Source of the DNA: Ascidiimonas sp046199005
GTDB lineage: Bacteria > Bacteroidota > Bacteroidia > Flavobacteriales > Flavobacteriaceae
Assembly (NCBI GenBank): GCA_046199005.1
Contig: CP176050.1
Span: 1,798,001 to 1,862,000, forward strand
Direction: 5' to 3'
DNA: 64,000 nucleotides
Both the position numbers and the translations under genes were made by a program. The notes below the pieces were generated by a model, which had not been told where the DNA came from, did not search any database, and saw only the letters and a program-made list of their open reading frames with translations. Below are positions 17,972 through 25,640 of the stretch, in pieces (the stretch's first letter is position 1; the number at the start of each line of letters is the position of its first letter).

Positions 17972-18661
17972 ATGAGCGCGAAAATCAAAATAGCATTAGC
18001 GGATGATGAGGTATTGTTCCGAAAAGGAATAGCCTTTATGCTACAGCGAGAATCTGATTTTAAAATTGTCTTTGAGGCTGATAACGGTAGAGAGTTAACA
18101 GATTATATCAAAGAGACAGAAGACCTGCCAGACATTGTTTTGATGGATCTTAAAATGCCTGAACTTGATGGGATTGAGGCCACCAGACTTATCCATAAAA
18201 GAAATCCTGAGTTACGCATTATTGCACTCACCAGCTACAATACCAAAGCTTTTATCGCAAATATGATCAAACTGGGAGCCGCTTCGTATCTCGTCAAGAA
18301 CAGCACTCCTGCCGAGGTGATTTTTACCATTCGGGAAGTAATGGAAAAAGGCTTTTACTACGATGCACGCGTGATGAAAATCATACGCGAAGACGTACTT
18401 TCCGGTAAAACCCGAAAAAAGGATCTCGAAGGAGAAAAATTACTTACCAGAAGAGAAAAAGAGGTCTTGAAACTCATTTGCAAGCAATTTACCACCAGTG
18501 AAATTGCCGATAAACTCTTTATCAGTCCCCGAACCGTAGAAGGGCATAGAAACAATCTTCTTTTAAAAACAGAATCAAAAAATACGGCTGGATTGGTTAT
18601 TTACGGAATCAAAAAAGACATTGTAACGGTGTATCCGGATGAGCAACAACGCCTCGATTAG
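17972..18661 (+). CDS. NarL/LuxR-type response regulator, cassette 1
   Basis: This 229-residue protein has a receiver domain with the acidic pair DD11-12, phospho-acceptor Asp59 in VLMDLKMP, the conserved Thr/Ser in ALTSYN and Lys in YLVKNS. A C-terminal LuxR-type helix-turn-helix follows (about 150-210; LTRREKEVLKLI and SPRTVEGHRNNL). It should be phosphorylated by the kinase encoded 5 bp upstream and bind DNA. Plausible targets are its own operon and the following lipoprotein and GG-leader peptide genes, but no operator repeat could be pinned down. Confidence 0.93.
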   Translation: MSAKIKIALADDEVLFRKGIAFMLQRESDFKIVFEADNGRELTDYIKETEDLPDIVLMDLKMPELDGIEATRLIHKRNPELRIIALTSYNTKAFIANMIKLGAASYLVKNSTPAEVIFTIREVMEKGFYYDARVMKIIREDVLSGKTRKKDLEGEKLLTRREKEVLKLICKQFTTSEIADKLFISPRTVEGHRNNLLLKTESKNTAGLVIYGIKKDIVTVYPDEQQRLD

Positions 18662-18754
18662 ATACGATCAAGTCAACACTATAAAAACACGTATTTCTAC
18701 GCTTTTATTTACAAACCTTTAGTTGTTAATTTAAATCACCAAATTACAACTAAG

Positions 18755-20197
18755 ATGAAAAAACAAACCTTTCTTTTGCTGGCACTGGCATTTGTTGCCT
18801 GCAATACGCAAACCAACGATTCTGAGAAAAAACTCGCAGTAATTCCTGAAGTACAAACTGACCTTTGTTTTGAGCTCTCAAATGTGTATCTCTGTGACAA
18901 CAAGACCAATTCCTTCTGTTCTGATCTACCCCTGGATGTTAAAAACATAAAAAGTGCCAACGGTAACTTCCCTTTTGGATATTCTTCTAAATTGAGTCCT
19001 GAATTCCAGCCTTCTTTCGATGTTTTCTCGTGGCAGACGTTCGTGGCGCTTAACTGGCCTTCAGATGCTTCAGGAAATCCCTTGGGAAACTTAACAGACA
19101 CGCCGGATGCGCTACGAGTTTGGGAACATTATACAGATGTAAATGAATTATTTCAATCGAATTCAGAAGCTTTAGAAACCAGGCAAGATCTGACAGGTGA
19201 AAAACCTACCCGATTCTTTTATCTGGATTCAAAAGCTCCGACCGCGTCTATAAATCCGTCAGATTTTTTACAGGCAGATGGGTATCCATTGATCGATCGA
19301 AATCTGAATTTTGTGGTTTACGAAGAAAAGGTAAATCCTATAGAAGCCGATTTTATTAAAGCGAATGGTCTAACGACCAAAGCAGGCATCAGCGCTTATT
19401 ACAATGCAAACAATAAAACCTTTGAAATGCCGGTGAATACTACAAGCCTTCCCGGTTCTATGGAGATCAAAGCCGCATGGAGAATACTCGATACATTAAA
19501 AGGTGACGATCTTTCCAAATATTATTACCAAAATGCAGTCATTTATATTTCAGATGAAAGCAGTGCCGATGGCACGGCATTTACGATCAATTGTACCGTA
19601 GGGCTGGTAGGAATGCACATCGTTAGAAAAACAGGAAATTTTGAAGATTGGATCTGGAGCACCTTTGAGCATATAGATAATGTTCCGGATAATGTACAAA
19701 AGGCTCAGGATGAGTTGGAGAAAAAATGGTCTTTCTACAATCCGGAATGTCTAAACTGCGAACCCAATGTGCCTCCAGCGCATGTTGCAGGAGATACCGT
19801 TAACGGAAAAGTCATGTATCGTTGGAATAAGAGTGCTCCCTATGCAGCTAGATATGCCCAGAGTGTTTCCGGAGAGACAGGAAGTGATTATGGTACGCAG
19901 GTTACCCGTGTATATCCCATTTATTATTGTACAGAGCAATTGAATTCAATCTGGCAGGCAGCTTTGAAAAAAGAGAATTCGGTATTCGCAAACTATAGGT
20001 TGGTAGGTTCACAATGGACTAAAAGTGACGGAGCTTATAAATCACCGGATGCTCCTTTTTATTTGGGGAACACCACGGCAGAAACCTATATGCAGAATAC
20101 CTCTTCCTGTATTACCTGTCATAATTTCGCATCTGTAAAATACCAGAATCAAACCATCAAAACAGACTTCAGTTTCATATTTGGGAACGCACAATAG
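18755..20197 (+). CDS. Lipoprotein with a single CxxCH haem motif
   Basis: This 480-residue protein has a lipoprotein signal peptide with lipobox FVAC (Cys16) and a long middle part without a recognised domain. That part contains FSWQTFVALNWPSDASGNP near residue 90. A single haem-binding motif SCITCH lies near the C-terminus (about residue 455), followed by only ~25 residues. It resembles Bacteroidota proteins annotated loosely as cytochrome c family. One haem c and an envelope location are likely, and an electron-transfer or oxidative role is possible. It lies 93 bp after the response regulator and 128 bp before a GG-leader peptide gene on the same strand. This raises the question of whether it acts with that peptide. 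Confidence 0.8.
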   Translation: MKKQTFLLLALAFVACNTQTNDSEKKLAVIPEVQTDLCFELSNVYLCDNKTNSFCSDLPLDVKNIKSANGNFPFGYSSKLSPEFQPSFDVFSWQTFVALNWPSDASGNPLGNLTDTPDALRVWEHYTDVNELFQSNSEALETRQDLTGEKPTRFFYLDSKAPTASINPSDFLQADGYPLIDRNLNFVVYEEKVNPIEADFIKANGLTTKAGISAYYNANNKTFEMPVNTTSLPGSMEIKAAWRILDTLKGDDLSKYYYQNAVIYISDESSADGTAFTINCTVGLVGMHIVRKTGNFEDWIWSTFEHIDNVPDNVQKAQDELEKKWSFYNPECLNCEPNVPPAHVAGDTVNGKVMYRWNKSAPYAARYAQSVSGETGSDYGTQVTRVYPIYYCTEQLNSIWQAALKKENSVFANYRLVGSQWTKSDGAYKSPDAPFYLGNTTAETYMQNTSSCITCHNFASVKYQNQTIKTDFSFIFGNAQ

Positions 20198-20291
20198 TGA
20201 AGGTTCTGGAAGGGCTTAAAAGTGTTCTTTCCAAAACAAAAAACAACGGATTAAAAGTTTTATTTTCTTATAATAAATAAAAGATAATTAT

Positions 20292-20299
20292 TACATTTG
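20292..20299 (+). promoter_or_regulatory. -7 promoter element of GG-leader peptide gene 1
   Basis: TACATTTG matches TAnnTTTG exactly and lies 26 nt before the peptide ATG. No good -33 element is visible, which may mean that an activator is needed. The gene can therefore be transcribed separately from the lipoprotein gene. Confidence 0.4.
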
Positions 20300-20325
20300 A
20301 GCTTTAATCAATAAGCTTACTACAT

Positions 20326-20532
20326 ATGAAAAAACAAATCTTAAAATTTGGAAAACTTAAAAATCTCAAGTTTTCAAAATCAAAAGTTGCCGCACTGAAT
20401 TCTGCATTGATAAACGGGGGATTACGTGTAGACGATGGAGGAGGAAAGACAACCGATTTTCCAGAATGCAAGGCAACGGATGTTACTTGCCATTGGACGC
20501 AAACTACCTGCGATTACAGATGTGGAAGATAG
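20326..20532 (+). CDS. GG-leader peptide 1, lanthipeptide-precursor-like
   Basis: This 68-residue peptide has a basic leader with the pattern LKFSKSKVAALN, ending in Gly31-Gly32. A 36-residue core follows, rich in Thr, Asp and Cys (Cys48, 55, 62, 66). The leader type (Lys-rich start, Lx[FL]xK...[IV]xxL, then GG) is that of Bacteroidota natural-product precursors labelled class I lanthipeptide or GG-Bacteroidales. In known systems a peptidase-exporter cuts after GG, and LanB/LanC enzymes may first join Ser/Thr to Cys. None of these enzymes is in the window, so modification is unproven. The core motif DFPEC resembles TFPEY of peptide 4. An IS element begins 13 bp after the stop codon. Confidence 0.72.
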   Translation: MKKQILKFGKLKNLKFSKSKVAALNSALINGGLRVDDGGGKTTDFPECKATDVTCHWTQTTCDYRCGR

Positions 20533-20545
20533 TAATCTTGCAGAC

Positions 20546-20572
20546 TGACTAGTCCTAAAAAACCGTTACAGT
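20546..20572 (+). repeat. IS3 terminal inverted repeat, orfB side
   Basis: The repeat begins TGACTAGTCCT and ends CCGTTACAGT. It matches the complement of 21899-21925 at 21 of 27 positions. The outer GAC is the target duplication. Confidence 0.88.
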
Positions 20573-20595
20573 TTTTAGATTAGTTAAAAATACAC

Positions 20596-21492
20596 TTAAA
20601 CACTGAAGAGTTGCAACTCTTCAGTGTTTTTTGTTCTATAGGATTTGATTTTGATCTTATTTTGATTGTGCATTCGCTCTGGTGTTAACATACTACATGA
20701 TAAATGAGGTCTTTTGGTATTGTAAATATGAATACTTTGTTTAACTATTTTTCTCATTATTTTTAGATTGGCCTGACTGTTTTGGATTAAGAATTCTTGT
20801 TTTAAGATACCATTGATCCTTTCGGCTATGGCATTTTGGTACGGATCATACTTTTGTGTCATGCTACACTCCATGTTATGTTTATGTAGTGTTCTTTGGT
20901 AATGATCACTACAGTATTGTAACCCACGGTCAGAATGATGTATGAGTTGTTGAATTGGATAGTATCTATTCTTTATGGCTAATTTCAATGCTTTAATTGA
21001 GCTATTGGTCTCTAGGGTATTAGAGACATAATATCCCATGATTTTTTTAGAATAAGCATCTGTAACTAATGAGAGATACATCGGATTTTGCCTGTTGCCT
21101 ATATAAGTTATATCGGCCACCCAGACCTGTTCAGGTCTGTTGATTGATAGGTTTTCTATCAAATTGTTGTGCTTTCTAAAACGATGATGGGAGTTGGTGG
21201 TGATATGATAACTCCTCTTGGGTTTGATAAGCATATGATTTGCTTTTAGAATAGCAAACAACCGATCCCTTCCAACACCTAGCTCTTGTAAAGGCTTTTT
21301 CAGTATATGATACAGCTTTCTTGTTCCAATACGTGGCTGTTCTATACGGATTGAGTGAACTAAGTCTATGACCTGCTTTGCCACAGTTTGTCGTTTTGCT
21401 CTTGAAGCAATTGCTCTGTAATATACCTGCCTACTAATCCCAAGCAACTCACAGGTAGATGAGATACTTTCTTGATACGGTACTCTAAACAT
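20596..21492 (-). CDS. IS3-family transposase OrfB (integrase catalytic domain)
   Basis: This 298-residue protein has an HTH_21-type N-terminal part (about 40-95) and an rve integrase core. The catalytic triad is Asp127 (WVADITYI), Asp188 (HHSDRGLQY) and Glu224 (NAIAERINGILKQE). The second Asp and the Glu are separated by 35 residues, the classical DD(35)E spacing. It is normally made as an OrfAB fusion by -1 frameshifting from orfA; the ATG at 21492 lies 8 bp after the orfA stop region. No damaging mutation is seen. Its last codons lie in a perfect palindrome. Confidence 0.95.
   Translation of the reverse strand: MFRVPYQESISSTCELLGISRQVYYRAIASRAKRQTVAKQVIDLVHSIRIEQPRIGTRKLYHILKKPLQELGVGRDRLFAILKANHMLIKPKRSYHITTNSHHRFRKHNNLIENLSINRPEQVWVADITYIGNRQNPMYLSLVTDAYSKKIMGYYVSNTLETNSSIKALKLAIKNRYYPIQQLIHHSDRGLQYCSDHYQRTLHKHNMECSMTQKYDPYQNAIAERINGILKQEFLIQNSQANLKIMRKIVKQSIHIYNTKRPHLSCSMLTPERMHNQNKIKIKSYRTKNTEELQLFSV
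20598..20632 (+). terminator. Perfect palindrome with T-run at the orfB end
   Basis: Bases 20598-20629 form a perfect 32-bp palindrome centred on TTG|CAA. On the plus strand it is followed by more T (run 20627-20632). It overlaps the last codons of orfB. Read from the left it looks like an intrinsic terminator that would stop transcription entering the IS, and it would now end the peptide 1 transcript. Confidence 0.6.
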
Positions 21493-21497
21493 ATCGA

Positions 21498-21884
21498 TTA
21501 CTTGGGTTTGGAGTTTTTTCTGATCGGAATATTAAATTCCTTTTCTGCTAGATCGATCATCATATCGAACAAGATAGCTTTCTTATCGGCACGCTCCGCC
21601 AGGTACTCTGCTCTGGCTTTTTGTTTCTCTAAAAGCTTAATCTTTTCTTCTAGTTCAATGATACGCTGTTGAGGACTTTTGGGCATTGGCTTATAACTTT
21701 GGTTCTCCCAATCAAAGTTACCATATTTTCTTAACCATGTGCCAAGAGTAGATCTTGCTTGAATACCATACTTCGATAACGCTTGAGAACGAGTGAGTTC
21801 TCCTGTTTCAATCTCTTGAACTACACGCAGCTTAAATGACATAGGATAGTCCTTTTGGGTACGCTTTACATAATTACTTTTCAT
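21498..21884 (-). CDS. IS3-family transposase OrfA
   Basis: This 128-residue DNA-binding protein has an HTH_Tnp_1-type helix-turn-helix (about 15-60; SQALSKYGIQARSTLGTWLRKYG). A Lys/Glu-rich leucine-zipper coiled coil follows (about 72-100). It recognises the IS ends and forms the N-terminal part of the OrfAB transposase. The A AAA AAC heptamer near its 3' end places the ribosome in the orfB frame after a -1 slip. Confidence 0.92.
   Translation of the reverse strand: MKSNYVKRTQKDYPMSFKLRVVQEIETGELTRSQALSKYGIQARSTLGTWLRKYGNFDWENQSYKPMPKSPQQRIIELEEKIKLLEKQKARAEYLAERADKKAILFDMMIDLAEKEFNIPIRKNSKPK
21513..21519 (-). promoter_or_regulatory. Programmed -1 frameshift site (A AAA AAC) of the IS
   Basis: On the minus strand the orfA codons AGA AAA AAC contain the classical slippery heptamer A AAA AAC. 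After a -1 slip the next codon CTC opens the orfB frame, which is free of stops through the orfB ATG. This is the known way IS3 elements make OrfAB. Confidence 0.78.
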
Positions 21885-21898
21885 TACACTTGAATTTT

Positions 21899-21925
21899 AG
21901 TGTAACGCTATTTCAGGACGAGACA
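21899..21925 (-). repeat. IS3 terminal inverted repeat, orfA side
   Basis: Read outward-in on the minus strand it begins TGTCTCGTCCT and ends GCGTTACACT. It matches the other end at 21 of 27 positions and is followed by the target duplication GAC at 21926-21928. Confidence 0.88.
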
Positions 21926-21936
21926 GACTTCATAGC

Positions 21937-21967
21937 AAAAAACCGATAGTGAAACTATCGGTTTTTT
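21937..21967. terminator. Strong hairpin, displaced terminator of GG-leader peptide 1
   Basis: AAAAAACCGATAGT (21937-21950) and ACTATCGGTTTTTT (21954-21967) form a perfect 14-bp stem with a GAA loop. It can act in both directions. No plus-strand gene now lies directly upstream; before the IS insertion it stood 21 nt after the peptide 1 stop. It may also end the two minus-strand peptide genes. Confidence 0.8.
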
Positions 21968-22080
21968 ATCATCTAAGACCTATTTATTCCCTGCATTTAA
22001 TAAGTTAGAGATGTATTCCAACCAACTTCAGGATTTAAATGAAATTAGATCTTATTTTTCTCAACTGGGGTTAGCCTTAC

Positions 22081-22251
22081 TTATTCTAGCGAACAATCAA
22101 TATCTTTTGAATATACGATGCAAGCTTTGAGAGGTCTGGTCCAGTTAGTCTCAGTTGGTGGATCTGTAGCAGCACCACCTTTCACAGTTGTTTTTTTGTT
22201 GAGATTTACCAGTTTGATCTTGTTCAGGTTCAAATTCTTTTTTTTCTTCAT
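22081..22251 (-). CDS. GG-leader peptide 2, lanthipeptide-precursor-like
   Basis: This 56-residue peptide has the leader MKKKKNLNLNKIKLVNLN...VKGG (Gly25-Gly26) and a 30-residue core with five Thr and two Cys (Cys44, Cys53). The leader is close to that of peptide 3, whose gene lies 58 bp upstream on the same strand; both read TVKGGAA around the cleavage site. The pair is probably a local duplication and one transcript. Precursors of this type are exported and cut after GG, and may carry thioether rings. No modifying enzyme is nearby, so the final structure is unknown. The core is poorly conserved relative to peptide 3. Confidence 0.68.
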   Translation of the reverse strand: MKKKKNLNLNKIKLVNLNKKTTVKGGAATDPPTETNWTRPLKACIVYSKDIDCSLE

Positions 22252-22309
22252 TTTGGAATTGTTTACTAATTAATAAATTTTGATTTTTGTTTCCGCTGTT
22301 GGAAAACTA

Positions 22310-22492
22310 TTAGGCGATCTCACATTTGAGTGAATGGCAGTTACCGCATGAAGACCACTGGCAGGTGTCTTTGGCTTGTCCTGATCCTGCAGCTGCATAG
22401 TCTGCATTAGCTGCAGCACCTCCCTTAACGGTTTCGCTCAGATGTAAAATACTTTGTCTGTTGAGTTTTAACTTTGAATTTTTTTTCTTCAT
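22310..22492 (-). CDS. GG-leader peptide 3, lanthipeptide-precursor-like
   Basis: From the ATG at 22492 this is a 60-residue peptide; an in-frame start further upstream would add a hydrophobic stretch that does not fit the family. The leader SKLKLNRQSILHL..TVKGG ends at Gly24-Gly25. The core is Ala-rich and then Cys-rich (Cys44, 49, 52, 57, in DTCQWSSCGNCHSLKC). Thr and Ser residues lie just before the cysteines, as expected where Ser/Thr-Cys thioether rings can form, but disulfides or metal binding are alternatives. It is upstream of peptide 2 in the same orientation. Confidence 0.7.
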   Translation of the reverse strand: MKKKNSKLKLNRQSILHLSETVKGGAAANADYAAAGSGQAKDTCQWSSCGNCHSLKCEIA

Positions 22493-22720
22493 TTTAGGTT
22501 TGTTTAAAATTAATAATGATAACCACATTATGATGTTAGTGAAGTGATTATTTGTAATATATAACGCACTAAAAAGTAGTATTATTTTGTATAATATTAA
22601 GTTTTTTCTTAAATACTTATGAATTTATCAAGACTTTAGTATCAAAAGTTGCTAATGTCTCTACGTTGGGTATGCACATATCTGATAAATAATACCATGC
22701 GTCTGTAATTTTATTTTCTC

Positions 22721-22753
22721 TTTGTTTTATTAGAACGAAAATTCTTACTTTTA
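22721..22753 (+). promoter_or_regulatory. Promoter of the YifB ATPase gene
   Basis: TTTG at 22721-22724 is a full -33 match. TACTTTTA at 22746-22753 matches seven of eight positions of the -7 element, with a 21-nt spacer. It lies just before the ATG at 22770, giving a very short leader. Confidence 0.5.
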
Positions 22754-22769
22754 AGCATTTTTATAAAAT

Positions 22770-24308
22770 ATGCTTACAAAAGTCTACGGCAGTGCCGTTT
22801 TTGGAGTGGATGCGACCACGATTACTGTAGAAGTAAATGTCAATAAAGGAATCGGTTATCATTTGGTAGGGCTTCCGGATAATGCAATTAAAGAAAGTAA
22901 TTACCGCATTGCTGCGGCACTACAGAATAATGGTTTCAAAATTCCAGGAAAAAAGATCACGATCAACATGGCTCCAGCCGATATGCGTAAGGAAGGCTCT
23001 GCTTACGACCTTACTCTGGCGATGGGTATTCTTGTGGCATCTTCTCAAATCAAAGCAGAAGATCTGGATCGTTACATCATCATGGGAGAACTCTCTTTAG
23101 ACGGAAGCCTTCAACCCATAAAAGGCGCCTTATCAATTGCAATTCAGGCAAGAAAAGAAGGCTATAAGGGTTTTATTCTTCCCATAGACAACGCAAAAGA
23201 AGCAGCGATCGTGAATGATCTTGAAGTTTACGGAGTGAATAGTATTGAAGAAGTGATCAAATTTTTTGATGAGGGTGTACCGCTCACCCAAACGATAGTT
23301 GACACCCGTAAAGAGTTTTACGATGCCCTTGATTTTCCCGAGTTTGATTTTGCAGATGTCAAAGGGCAGGAGAGTATCAAGCGATGCATGGAGATAGCGG
23401 CTGCTGGCGGACATAATATTATTCTTATCGGTCCTCCGGGAGCCGGAAAAACCATGCTAGCCAAAAGATTACCAAGTATTCTTCCCCCGATGACCTTGCA
23501 CGAAGCACTCGAAACTACCAAGATTCACAGCGTTACGGGAAGAATTCAGAAAGAGACGAGCCTCATGGGGCAGCGTCCTTTTAGAAGTCCGCATCACACC
23601 ATCTCAGATGTCGCTTTAGTAGGAGGAGGTGCTTATCCGCAGCCCGGGGAGATCTCGTTGGCTCATAACGGTGTTTTGTTTTTGGATGAGCTTCCCGAGT
23701 TTAAGCGAAGTGTGCTGGAGGTAATGCGCCAGCCTTTAGAAGACCGGGAAGTAACTATCAGCAGGGCAAAATTCACTGTAACATATCCTTCCAGTTTTAT
23801 GCTGGTTGCCAGTATGAATCCCAGTCCCGGGGGTTATTTTAATGATCCGGATGCGCCTGTAACTTCATCACCTCAGGAAATGCAACGGTACCTTGGGAAG
23901 ATCTCCGGTCCGTTATTAGATCGTATTGACATTCATATTGAAGTAACCCCCGTGCCTTTCGAGAAATTATCTGATGAAAGAGCAGGGGAGAGCAGCGTTT
24001 CGATTCGCGAACGGGTCACCAACGCCCGAAAATTACAAACCGAACGCTTTCAGGCGTTGGAGAATGTGCATTACAATGCCCAGATGAATACCAAACAGAT
24101 AGGTAATTTCTGTAGGATGGACGAAGCCTCTAAAGGTTTATTAAAAAGTGCGATGGAGCGATTGAATCTATCTGCCAGAGCCTACGATCGTATTTTAAAG
24201 GTAGCCCGTACGATTGCCGATTTGGAGAACAGTGAAAGCGTAGCAGGACATCATATCAGCGAAGCGATCCAGTACCGCAGTCTGGATCGTGAAGGGTGGT
24301 TGGGGTAG
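22770..24308 (+). CDS. YifB/ComM family Mg-chelatase-like AAA+ ATPase
   Basis: This 512-residue protein has an N-terminal ChlI/Lon-protease-like domain (about 1-170, LVGLPDNAIKESNYR). A Mg-chelatase AAA+ core follows with Walker A GPPGAGKTML (about 222-231), Walker B LFLDELPEF, and a C-terminal Mg_chelatase_C part. ComM of this family is a hexameric helicase that drives branch migration during natural transformation; YifB homologues occur in most bacteria. Length and all ATPase motifs are normal. It stands alone on its own promoter. Confidence 0.93.
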   Translation: MLTKVYGSAVFGVDATTITVEVNVNKGIGYHLVGLPDNAIKESNYRIAAALQNNGFKIPGKKITINMAPADMRKEGSAYDLTLAMGILVASSQIKAEDLDRYIIMGELSLDGSLQPIKGALSIAIQARKEGYKGFILPIDNAKEAAIVNDLEVYGVNSIEEVIKFFDEGVPLTQTIVDTRKEFYDALDFPEFDFADVKGQESIKRCMEIAAAGGHNIILIGPPGAGKTMLAKRLPSILPPMTLHEALETTKIHSVTGRIQKETSLMGQRPFRSPHHTISDVALVGGGAYPQPGEISLAHNGVLFLDELPEFKRSVLEVMRQPLEDREVTISRAKFTVTYPSSFMLVASMNPSPGGYFNDPDAPVTSSPQEMQRYLGKISGPLLDRIDIHIEVTPVPFEKLSDERAGESSVSIRERVTNARKLQTERFQALENVHYNAQMNTKQIGNFCRMDEASKGLLKSAMERLNLSARAYDRILKVARTIADLENSESVAGHHISEAIQYRSLDREGWLG

Positions 24309-24443
24309 GTTCTTCGATAATTACTGCTAAGTAACTACCAGAATGATTTAGGTGATATTTCAAAAAGGCTTGAGTTTTACCTTTACAGGTCGATGGTATT
24401 TATTAATTAAGCACTTTAATGAAATGAGGATAATCGTAATTCC

Positions 24444-24451
24444 TATATTTG
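24444..24451 (+). promoter_or_regulatory. -7 promoter element of the broken DUF4241 lipoprotein gene
   Basis: TATATTTG matches TAnnTTTG exactly, 26 nt before the TTG at 24478. Its position supports a gene start before the internal TGA and therefore the reading of this gene as broken rather than short. Confidence 0.45.
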
Positions 24452-24477
24452 ATTGTTGTAACCAATAAGAAATTATA

Positions 24478-25251
24478 TTGAATAAGCTGATTACAATTTT
24501 GTTACTTGGACTTTTTGCTTGTAATGGTTCACAAAGGCCAGAGGATATGTGACTGTTTAATAGTTCGAAGAAAGAAAAACCAGAACATAAAAACGTAGAG
24601 ATACGATTTGACTTGTCTGCTTCTAATTCTCACAAATTGAAAGAAATAGATATTGGAAATATTCATTTACCCACTGGAAAAGTAATAGCGAGTGACCCTT
24701 TCTTTACTCGGAATGCAAAAGCTTTTTCGAGGTCAGTTGAACCGGGTACATATCCAGTCAAAATATACATCACTGAAATAGAGCCTGAACATTATAGAAT
24801 AGCTTTTGCTAAGATTAAATTTCAACGCGAGACGGCTACAAACTGGATACTTGCGGTGTCTGATGATACGAAAATTGATGACTTACTAAATTTAAAGGAC
24901 GGAGAATTTTTTGGTTTTGCTGTAGACGCAGGTTTAGGCTGTTTTTTGGATGAGAAAACTAATGCGAGTTATTTAAGTAAGATGGAAAAGTTCTATAACG
25001 ATCATCCAAATAAAAACTATTACGATGATTTATTAGCTTCTGAGTTTGCTAAATATTCGTCTGGAAAAAAATATTCGGGAGCTTTAGGTGACTGGAACAA
25101 TCATATGCTGAACGACACATCTGATTTAAACGTTATAATGTTTACCTCAGGTTGGGGCGATGGTTACTATCCGACTTATTGGGGGTATAACAGCAGAAAA
25201 GATATGGTAGAACTTACCATTGATTTTTTGATAGACTTAGATGTTGAATAA
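24478..25251 (+). pseudogene. DUF4241 lipoprotein gene with one in-frame TGA
   Basis: A frame opening with TTG 24478 encodes a typical lipoprotein signal (LITILLLGLFAC then NGSQ). It hits TGA at 24550-24552 and then runs on in the same frame to 25251. The downstream 230 or so residues match DUF4241, with AGLGCFLDE, the central GDW motif and the C-terminal GWGDGYYPTYWGY. A single TGG-to-TGA change in what would be a Trp codon explains the break. Either the gene is a recent pseudogene, or a leaderless cytoplasmic product starts later (for example TTG 24613), or the base is a sequencing error. DUF4241 function is unknown; relatives are often accessory genes near toxin or immunity loci. Confidence 0.7.
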
Positions 25252-25640
25252 TAATCGACTCAAGATGCTCACTAACACAATGTGGTCTAAGTAACAGTAA
25301 TGAACCATTTACCAATTAATAAAAGGTGTATTAGTGTGATAGTGAACTTATGCATCAAATGATTCCTGTGGATTTTTATAAGCTGTCTATTAGTAAAAAT
25401 CAGATATTGCCTGCAAAAGTGTTGACGACTATTTTTCTCAGAATTTTGAAAAAAAAGAAAATATGCAAGTGGCCTGACAACAAAGACTTTAAGTAATTGC
25501 TTCTTCTTGATAAATCTTCAGTAAACGAAGGGCACCGCTTTCAAAACCCCATTGAATTTCCAGTGGGCTATATACTTGTAAAATTAAATGCTAATTTTAC
25601 CAACCAAGCCATAACCAAAAGTGTTTGGCCTCATTTATAC
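25252..25640. other. Intergenic stretch without a convincing gene
   Basis: These 389 bp are AT-rich. The only notable plus-strand frame is a 48-codon one from ATG 25350 to 25496 with a basic end (RILKKKKICKW). It has no homology I recognise and no signal peptide. I treat it as non-coding or as gene debris beside the broken DUF4241 gene. Confidence 0.3.

Larger units (their letters stand above)
20546..21925 (-). mobile_element. Complete IS3-family insertion sequence, 1380 bp
   Basis: The element carries orfA and orfB, and its ends are TG...CA as usual for IS3. The 27-bp terminal inverted repeats match at 21 positions. It is flanked by a 3-bp direct repeat GAC (20543-20545 and 21926-21928), the target duplication. 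Both frames are open, and a slippery heptamer joins them, so the element looks recent and active. It sits between the stop of GG-leader peptide 1 and a strong hairpin terminator at 21937. Without the IS and one GAC copy, these would be 21 nt apart. Confidence 0.93.

Noticed and set aside
25350..25496. 48-codon plus-strand frame with a basic end
   Set aside because: No homology, no promoter and no signal peptide; more likely chance or debris in an AT-rich gap.
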